Assembly (NCBI GenBank): GCA_945866285.1
Contig: CAMBHC010000165.1
Span: 1-6,385 of the forward strand
DNA from: Candidatus Sulfopaludibacter sp. SbA3
Lineage (GTDB): Bacteria; Acidobacteriota; Vicinamibacteria; Vicinamibacterales; UBA2999
Direction: 5' to 3'
Length of the DNA: 6,385 nucleotides
Each line of letters begins with the position of its first letter. The stretch's first letter is position 1. The notes beneath the pieces were generated by a model that saw only the letters and a program-made list of their open reading frames with translations, was not told the origin of the DNA and did no database searches. Made by a program: the position numbers and the translations under genes. Below, piece by piece: positions 1 through 3,500 of this stretch.

Positions 1-430
1 CCACCAGATACACACACGGCAGGTGATTCTGCAGCGCGACGTCCTGCGCGCGCAGGTGCTTCTTGACCGTGAGGGGATAGTAAGTGCCGCCTTTGACGGT
101 GGCGTCGTTGGCCACGATCATGACGTCGCGTCCCGACACGCGGCCAATGCCGGTCACGATGCCGGCCGCTGGCGCGTCATTGTCGTACATACCGCAAGCC
201 GCCAGCGGCGAGAGTTCAAGGAACGCCGACCCGGGATCGATCAACGCTTCGATCCGCTCGCGCACGGGCAGCTTGCCTTGCTCGCGATGCCGGGCGAGGT
301 ACTTCGGGCCGCCGCCAAGGCGGGACTGGGCCAGCCGATCGCGATGCTCCTGGACCAGTGCCAGCATGCGCTCCCGGTTCGCGCGGAAGTCGGCCGAGGC
401 CGGATCGATATGCGAGGTGAGGGGATCCAT
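1..430 (-). CDS. mccB: Methylcrotonyl-CoA carboxylase beta (carboxyltransferase) subunit, N-terminal part, cut by window edge
   Basis: This is the N-terminal 143 residues of a biotin-dependent acyl-CoA carboxylase carboxyltransferase subunit. In this family the beta subunit moves the carboxyl group from carboxybiotin to 3-methylcrotonyl-CoA in leucine catabolism, in the cytoplasm. Visible blocks are RHREQGKLPVRERIEALIDPG (about 47-67, written here as RHREQGKL then PVRERIEALIDPG), FLELSPLAA (70-78), GIVTGIGRVSGRDVMIVAND (90-109), ATVKGGTYYPLTVKKHLRAQ (110-129) and LPCVYLV at the edge. The run ATVKGGTYYP with TVKKHLRAQ is characteristic of MCC beta rather than propionyl-CoA carboxylase beta. 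The chosen start is ATG at 430; it lacks a good Shine-Dalgarno, and the 13-nt gap from the upstream zinc-ribbon ORF suggests translational coupling. The rest of the gene, and any biotin-carrier alpha subunit, lies beyond position 1. Family is certain; the exact substrate (methylcrotonyl versus geranyl-CoA) is inferred from the N-terminus only. Confidence 0.93.
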   Translation of the reverse strand, partial: MDPLTSHIDPASADFRANRERMLALVQEHRDRLAQSRLGGGPKYLARHREQGKLPVRERIEALIDPGSAFLELSPLAACGMYDNDAPAAGIVTGIGRVSGRDVMIVANDATVKGGTYYPLTVKKHLRAQDVALQNHLPCVYLV

Positions 431-443
431 TACGAGCCCGCGG

Positions 444-539
444 TTACCATCCGCAGCAGTCCGTCTTGAATCGGCAGGCCGGGCAGCGCCAGACGGCATG
501 CATGCGATACATCTCGGCGCCGCAGCGCTCGCACCTCAT
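444..539 (-). CDS. 31-residue zinc-ribbon-like cysteine-rich microprotein
   Basis: This short ORF encodes MRCERCGAEMYRM, then HAVWRCPACRF, then KTDCCGW and stop. It has six cysteines in 31 residues: two CxxC knuckles (C3/C6 and C19/C22) spaced 12 residues apart, typical of a zinc ribbon, plus a C28-C29 pair near the C-terminus. The start is ATG 539, preceded by AGAGGA at 4 nt. Its stop lies 13 nt before the start of the carboxylase beta gene on the same strand, so the two are probably co-transcribed. The frame is open further upstream and a GTG at 623 would give 59 residues (an N-terminal extension beginning DKPPVTLVVTP); I prefer ATG 539 because of the ribosome binding site and because the extension has no recognisable motif. 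I do not recognise a named family. Zinc binding is inferred from the cysteine pattern, and the function is unknown. Confidence 0.7.
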   Translation of the reverse strand: MRCERCGAEMYRMHAVWRCPACRFKTDCCGW

Positions 540-543
540 CGCG

Positions 544-549
544 TCCTCT
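544..549 (-). promoter_or_regulatory. Shine-Dalgarno AGAGGA for the zinc-ribbon ORF
   Basis: On the minus strand AGAGGA sits 4 nt before ATG 539 (the GAGG core is 5 nt away). It is the main evidence that the 31-residue ORF is translated from this ATG and not only from the upstream GTG at 623. Confidence 0.6.
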
Positions 550-629
550 GATGACGCGGGTGGCGCGGCTCGCAGCGCGGAGGTGATCGGCGTGACAACC
601 AGTGTGACCGGGGGCTTGTCCACCCGGTC

Positions 630-659
630 ATTATACCGGCCTTACTTATCCAGAATCAG
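630..659 (-). promoter_or_regulatory. Putative sigma-70-type promoter for the zinc-ribbon / carboxylase operon
   Basis: On the minus strand there is a perfect -10 hexamer TATAAT (635 down to 630). The best -35 candidate is CTGATT (659 down to 654), only a 3/6 match to TTGACA, with an 18-nt spacer. The predicted start of transcription is near 623, leaving a leader of about 85 nt before ATG 539. The -10 box lies in a small inverted repeat, CCGGT-CATTAT-ACCGG (624-639), which could be a repressor site or chance. A perfect TATAAT in such GC-rich intergenic DNA is notable, but the weak -35 keeps this tentative. Confidence 0.45.
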
Positions 660-710
660 GACGACGCCGGCCACGAGCAGCAGCCCGACTGCGAACGGGG
701 GCAAGGGCAT
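642..710 (-). CDS. Doubtful 22-residue hydrophobic peptide ORF
   Basis: On the minus strand ATG 710 to TAA 642 encodes MPLPPFAVGLLL followed by VAGVVLILDK, which reads as a single membrane-spanning helix. Third codon positions are mostly G or C, as in the neighbouring real genes. Against it: there is no Shine-Dalgarno, it is very short, and it lies upstream of the TATAAT box so it would need its own promoter. It vaguely recalls the Gly/Leu-rich helix of LiaI/LiaF-type membrane segments, but that is not strong evidence. It may be chance, or a remnant of a larger gene, since the frame stays open about 15 codons upstream without a usable start. Confidence 0.15.
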   Translation of the reverse strand: MPLPPFAVGLLLVAGVVLILDK

Positions 711-734
711 GCGTTCGGTCTTGTCCGCCGTCGG

Positions 735-763
735 CTGACGTGATGCTAATCCGCATCATTCAG
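735..763. promoter_or_regulatory. Hairpin / operator-like inverted repeat upstream of the sigma-54 activator gene
   Basis: The core is a perfect 6-bp inverted repeat, TGATGC-TAATCC-GCATCA (741-758). The arms extend outwards through a G-T wobble (740/759), one bulged base (C739) and CTGA/TCAG (735-738 / 760-763), giving about 11 pairs around a 6-nt loop. It lies 57 nt before ATG 820 in the divergent intergenic region. No T-tract follows on either strand, so it does not look like an intrinsic terminator. A dyad operator for autoregulation or a leader hairpin fits better; which protein would bind is not shown by the sequence. Confidence 0.4.
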
Positions 764-810
764 GAGCGAATTCCCATCTGGCCTGTATGAATCCGCTGTG
801 TGTATAGTTG

Positions 811-814
811 GGAG
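811..814 (+). promoter_or_regulatory. Shine-Dalgarno GGAG that fixes the regulator start
   Basis: GGAG lies 5 nt before ATG 820. The frame also contains a TTG at 808, but that would place the ribosome binding site inside the coding region, so ATG 820 is the better start. Confidence 0.65.
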
Positions 815-819
815 TCAGC

Positions 820-2244
820 ATGGCTTTACCGAAGCCCCCAGGTCGGCACCGGGTCCTCGTCGTCGACGATGAGCCGATGGTGACCGAGTGGCTGAAGATG
901 GTGGTGGAGCAGGCCGACCGCAATCCCGCCTACGAAGTGCGCGCGGCGGCAGTCGGGTCGCGCGCCCTGGAGTTGTTCCGGTCGTGGCGGCCCGAGATCG
1001 TGCTGATCGACATCTTGTTGCCCGACATCGACGGCATTGCGTTGCTCCGGCAGCTCAAGGCCATCGACGCCGCGCCGGAGATGATCGTGGTCAGTGGTGT
1101 CGGCACCATCACCCGCGCGCTCGAAGCCGGCCAGGCTGGCGCCTTCTACTTCATCGAGAAGACCAACCTGGATCCCGGCGGCCTGCTGGCGATCTTGGAT
1201 CGCGCTACCAGCTTGCAGGTGGAGCGAGCCCAGCACGAGCGGCTGAAGGAACAGATGCGCGGGCAGTATGCCTTCGCCAACATGATCGGCCGCAGCGAGA
1301 ACATGCGCGAGCTGTTCGACCTGGTCGATGCCGTGGCCGAGAGCGATGCCAATATCCTGATCCACGGCGAGAACGGCGTCGGCAAGGAACTGATCGCCAA
1401 CGCCATTCACGTGCGCAGCAGCCGGTCGAAGGGCCCGTTCATCAAGATCAACTGCGCGGCCCTGCCGAAGGACTTGATCGAGTCGGAACTGTTTGGCTAC
1501 AAGAAGGGCGCGTTCACCGGCGCGACCGGCGACAATGTGGGCCTGCTCGAACTGGCCGCCGGCGGGTCGCTGATGCTCGACGAGATTGGCGAGATGCCGA
1601 TCCTGTTGCAGACGAAGCTGCTGCGCGTGCTGCAGGAACGCGAGGATCGGCCGATTGGCAGCGATCGCCTGGTCAAGGTCGACTTCCGGTTGATCTGCGC
1701 CACCAACAGCGACCCCGAGGCGGCGCTCAAGGATGGCCGGCTGCGCGAAGATCTCTACTTCCGGATGAACACCATCACCCTGCGGGTACCCCCGCTACGC
1801 GACCGGACCGAGGACTTGCCGCTGTTGTGCGCGCACTTCCTCGAGAAGTTCAATAGCCGATACCAGAAGAGCGTGAAGACGATTTCGGCAGCGGCCTATC
1901 ACCTGTTGATTCGCTTCCGCTGGCCCGGCAACGTCCGTGAGCTGGAGAATGCGATCGAGCGCGCCGTGCTCGTGGCCAAAGGCGCGGAAGTCCAGCCATC
2001 GGACCTGCCCGAGGCCATTCGTGGCGACTCGAGCAGCGAAGACGCGTTCACGGTGCCTCCGCACTACACGCTCGCCGAAATCGAACGCATGGTGGTGACG
2101 CAGACGCTGCAGCGGACCAACTGGAAGAAGCAAGAGGCCGCGCAGATTTTGGGCGTGTACCGCCCGACGTTGTATAGCAAAATCAAGAAACACGACATCA
2201 AGGATCCGCGTGCCGCAAGGCGCACGGACGAGGAGACGGAATGA
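820..2244 (+). CDS. NtrC-family response regulator, sigma-54-dependent transcriptional activator
   Basis: A 474-residue protein with the standard three-domain layout. Receiver domain (about 10-130): acidic pocket D16/D17, predicted phosphorylated D64 in VLIDILLPD, S92 and K114. AAA+ domain (about 155-385): Walker A GENGVGKE (183-190), sigma-54-contacting loop GAFTGA (230-235) in ELFGYKKGAFTGA, Walker B LMLDEIGEM (D254/E255), sensor I around CATN (293-296), the GRLREDLYFRMN block with arginine-finger candidates, and sensor II WPGNVRELENAIERA (368-382). C-terminus: Fis-type helix-turn-helix (about 416-458, with QEAAQILGVYRPTLYSKIKK). All residues needed for phosphorylation, ATP hydrolysis and sigma-54 contact are present, so it should be an active enhancer-binding protein. 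Minor departures are N and V in Walker A (commonly GESGTGKE) and Thr instead of Pro after the receiver lysine. No histidine kinase is nearby, so it is an orphan here. It overlaps the next gene by ATGA. I see no convincing -24/-12 promoter in the window, so its targets are unknown. Confidence 0.96.
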   Translation: MALPKPPGRHRVLVVDDEPMVTEWLKMVVEQADRNPAYEVRAAAVGSRALELFRSWRPEIVLIDILLPDIDGIALLRQLKAIDAAPEMIVVSGVGTITRALEAGQAGAFYFIEKTNLDPGGLLAILDRATSLQVERAQHERLKEQMRGQYAFANMIGRSENMRELFDLVDAVAESDANILIHGENGVGKELIANAIHVRSSRSKGPFIKINCAALPKDLIESELFGYKKGAFTGATGDNVGLLELAAGGSLMLDEIGEMPILLQTKLLRVLQEREDRPIGSDRLVKVDFRLICATNSDPEAALKDGRLREDLYFRMNTITLRVPPLRDRTEDLPLLCAHFLEKFNSRYQKSVKTISAAAYHLLIRFRWPGNVRELENAIERAVLVAKGAEVQPSDLPEAIRGDSSSEDAFTVPPHYTLAEIERMVVTQTLQRTNWKKQEAAQILGVYRPTLYSKIKKHDIKDPRAARRTDEETE

Positions 2245-2468
2245 ACGATCGTAACCTGATGATTCTGGGCGGCGTGATCGGCGCCATTGTCGGCGTCGGC
2301 GTCGGCTACGCGCTGTTTACCGAACGCGGCCGCCAGTTGCGCGCCGAGTTGCAGCCCGAGATCGAGGGCGTCATTCGCGAGGCCGTTCGATTGACGCAAG
2401 TCGTGGATGAGGTCAAGACTGGTCGTCCGGCCGCGCCAGCGGCATCCTGGCCACGGCGGACCGTCTAG
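2241..2468 (+). CDS. YtxH-like small membrane protein
   Basis: A 75-residue protein with one N-terminal membrane helix rich in glycine (about 6-26, including GGVIGAIVGVGVGYALF), followed by a charged segment (TERGRQLRAELQPEIEG) predicted to be helical and a Pro/Ala-rich tail. The pattern of a glycine-zipper helix, then G-Y-x-L-F and a basic R-G-R-x-L-R stretch, matches YtxH-type proteins, which are small envelope proteins often linked to general stress and without a defined biochemical role. Its ATG overlaps the stop of the sigma-54 activator gene (ATGA), so translation is probably coupled. Only one nucleotide separates its stop from the likely GTG start of the YihY-family gene. The family call rests on the overall pattern rather than a catalytic motif. 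Confidence 0.75.
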   Translation: MNDRNLMILGGVIGAIVGVGVGYALFTERGRQLRAELQPEIEGVIREAVRLTQVVDEVKTGRPAAPAASWPRRTV

Positions 2469-2469
2469 C

Positions 2470-3375
2470 GTGGCAGCTGGCCGCGGGCAGCCCGGAGGGC
2501 CTGTCCGCCTGATCGGCCTCGCGGCCTGGCGGGGCGTGGGAGAGCTCTACAATAGTGAGGGGCTGACGCACGCCGCCTCGGTGGCGTACTACGCGCTCAT
2601 CTCCCTGTTCCCCCTGTTGCTGCTGTCACTCGCCATTCTTGGCGAGGTGACCGCCGATTCGGGTGAACGCGATGCGGTGGTCCGGTTCGTCTTTCGCTAC
2701 TTCCCGAGGCAGTTCGACTTCATTACGGGCCAGTTGGACTCGTTCCAGACCGCGCCGGTGAGCTTTGGCGCCGGCGGCATGTTGATGCTAGTGTGGGCCT
2801 CGCTCGGCGTCTTCAACGCCGTGACCACGGCCGTGAATCACTCGTGGGGCGTGGCGACGCGCCGCAGCTTCCTGAAGCATCGCCTCGTGGCCTTCCTGAT
2901 GCTGCTGTCAGCCGGCGGCGTGCTCCTTCTCGGCCTGACCCTGGCCAGCATCGTCCGGCTGGCCGAGAGCAGCCGCTTCGGCACGGCCATGACCGAGGCG
3001 CCGTGGATCGCCTGGGCGACGGGTGTGACGGCCCACTACGCGGCCACCCTGCTGTTGATTCTCTGCGTGGCGCTGGTGTTTTATTTCATCCCCAACGCGA
3101 AGGTGCGATTCCGAGACGTATGGCCGGGCGCCATCATGGTCGGCATCCTGTGGCGGGTGGCGTTTTCGCTGTTCGCCTGGTACGCCAGCGACCTCGCGAC
3201 CTGGAACGTCGTCCACGGCTCCATCGCTGCCGTCGTGGTGTTCCTCATCTGGATCTACGTGAGCGTTGTCATCCTGCTGTACGGCGTCGAGATGACGGCG
3301 AGCTACGCACGCCTGCAGGACGCCGCTGAACGGCATCCAGTTCTGACTGCCGCAGTAAAGACAGCCACCGATTAG
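2470..3375 (+). CDS. YihY/BrkB-family inner-membrane protein (formerly misnamed ribonuclease BN)
   Basis: A 301-residue polytopic protein with about six membrane segments (near 35-58, 98-120, 138-162, 185-207, 217-240, 250-275). Recognisable family blocks are HAASVAYYALISLFPLLLL (34-52), the FYFIPNAKVRFRDVWPGAI block (204-222) and the conserved last helix containing GSIAAVVVFLIWIYVSVVI and YGVEM (250-275). Members are integral membrane proteins without an established biochemical activity; the ribonuclease BN label was withdrawn for the E. coli protein, and BrkB was linked to serum resistance in Bordetella. I chose GTG 2470 because it follows the previous stop by one base and has GGCGGA 9 nt upstream. 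ATG 2407 in the same frame would add 21 residues, but overlaps YtxH by 62 nt and adds an Arg/Gly/Pro-rich, non-conserved leader. The last codons (ending T-D-stop) lie inside an intergenic repeat. Confidence 0.9.
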   Translation: MAAGRGQPGGPVRLIGLAAWRGVGELYNSEGLTHAASVAYYALISLFPLLLLSLAILGEVTADSGERDAVVRFVFRYFPRQFDFITGQLDSFQTAPVSFGAGGMLMLVWASLGVFNAVTTAVNHSWGVATRRSFLKHRLVAFLMLLSAGGVLLLGLTLASIVRLAESSRFGTAMTEAPWIAWATGVTAHYAATLLLILCVALVFYFIPNAKVRFRDVWPGAIMVGILWRVAFSLFAWYASDLATWNVVHGSIAAVVVFLIWIYVSVVILLYGVEMTASYARLQDAAERHPVLTAAVKTATD

Positions 3376-3457
3376 ACACCGATTAGTCACCGATTCTGAA
3401 CGGCCGCACGCAAGGCGAACGCTTGTCTGCGTCTAATCTGTGTAAATCTGTGGCTGA
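3364..3457. repeat. 11-bp tandem repeat with a mirrored degenerate copy (REP-like intergenic element)
   Basis: CACCGATTAG occurs at 3366-3375 and 3377-3386, and CACCGATT at 3388-3395, a period of 11 bp. The right side (3431-3454) carries an inverted version of a related unit, CACAGATT twice when read on the minus strand. Aligning left arm 3364-3388 with the reverse complement of 3431-3454 gives 20 identical columns of 25 with one gap; CA just outside also matches. The arms enclose 42 nt. The left arm supplies the stop codon of the YihY-family gene. The right arm is followed within a few bases by TTTT (3459-3462), so the transcript hairpin could help terminate the upstream operon. It resembles small interspersed intergenic elements of many bacterial genomes; copy number cannot be judged here. 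Confidence 0.6.
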
Positions 3458-3462
3458 CTTTT

Positions 3463-3486
3463 AGGACGCGGCGGCCCTCGCGTCCT
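3463..3486. promoter_or_regulatory. Perfect 8-bp hairpin just upstream of the DUF255 gene
   Basis: AGGACGCG (3463-3470) and CGCGTCCT (3479-3486) are exact reverse complements around an 8-nt loop. The stem ends 14 nt before ATG 3501. No T-run follows on the plus strand, and on the minus strand the stem is followed by A residues, so it is not a standard intrinsic terminator. It may shape the 5' leader of the downstream mRNA, which has no obvious Shine-Dalgarno, or may be part of the adjacent repeat element. Confidence 0.4.
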
Positions 3487-3500
3487 CGCAGTATCATCGA

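Noticed and set aside
23..551. Open plus-strand frames of 148 and 155 codons over the left end
   Set aside because: They are antisense shadows of the minus-strand carboxylase beta gene, whose translation matches a known family block by block; the plus-strand products are Arg/Ala-rich with no motif.
466..738. Plus-strand open frame of 90 codons
   Set aside because: It runs antisense across the zinc-ribbon ORF, the TATAAT promoter and the intergenic DNA, has no ribosome binding site and shows no family signature.
735..763. Intrinsic terminator at the intergenic hairpin
   Set aside because: Neither strand has a T-tract after the stem, and the two flanking operons diverge, so no transcript is expected to end here.
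803..808. TATAGT as a -10 box for the sigma-54 activator gene
   Set aside because: It would start transcription inside the Shine-Dalgarno at about 815, leaving almost no leader, and no -35 element is seen.
2407..2469. ATG 2407 as the start of the YihY-family protein
   Set aside because: It would overlap the YtxH gene by 62 nt and add a non-conserved basic leader; GTG 2470 follows the stop by one base and has a GGCGGA upstream.
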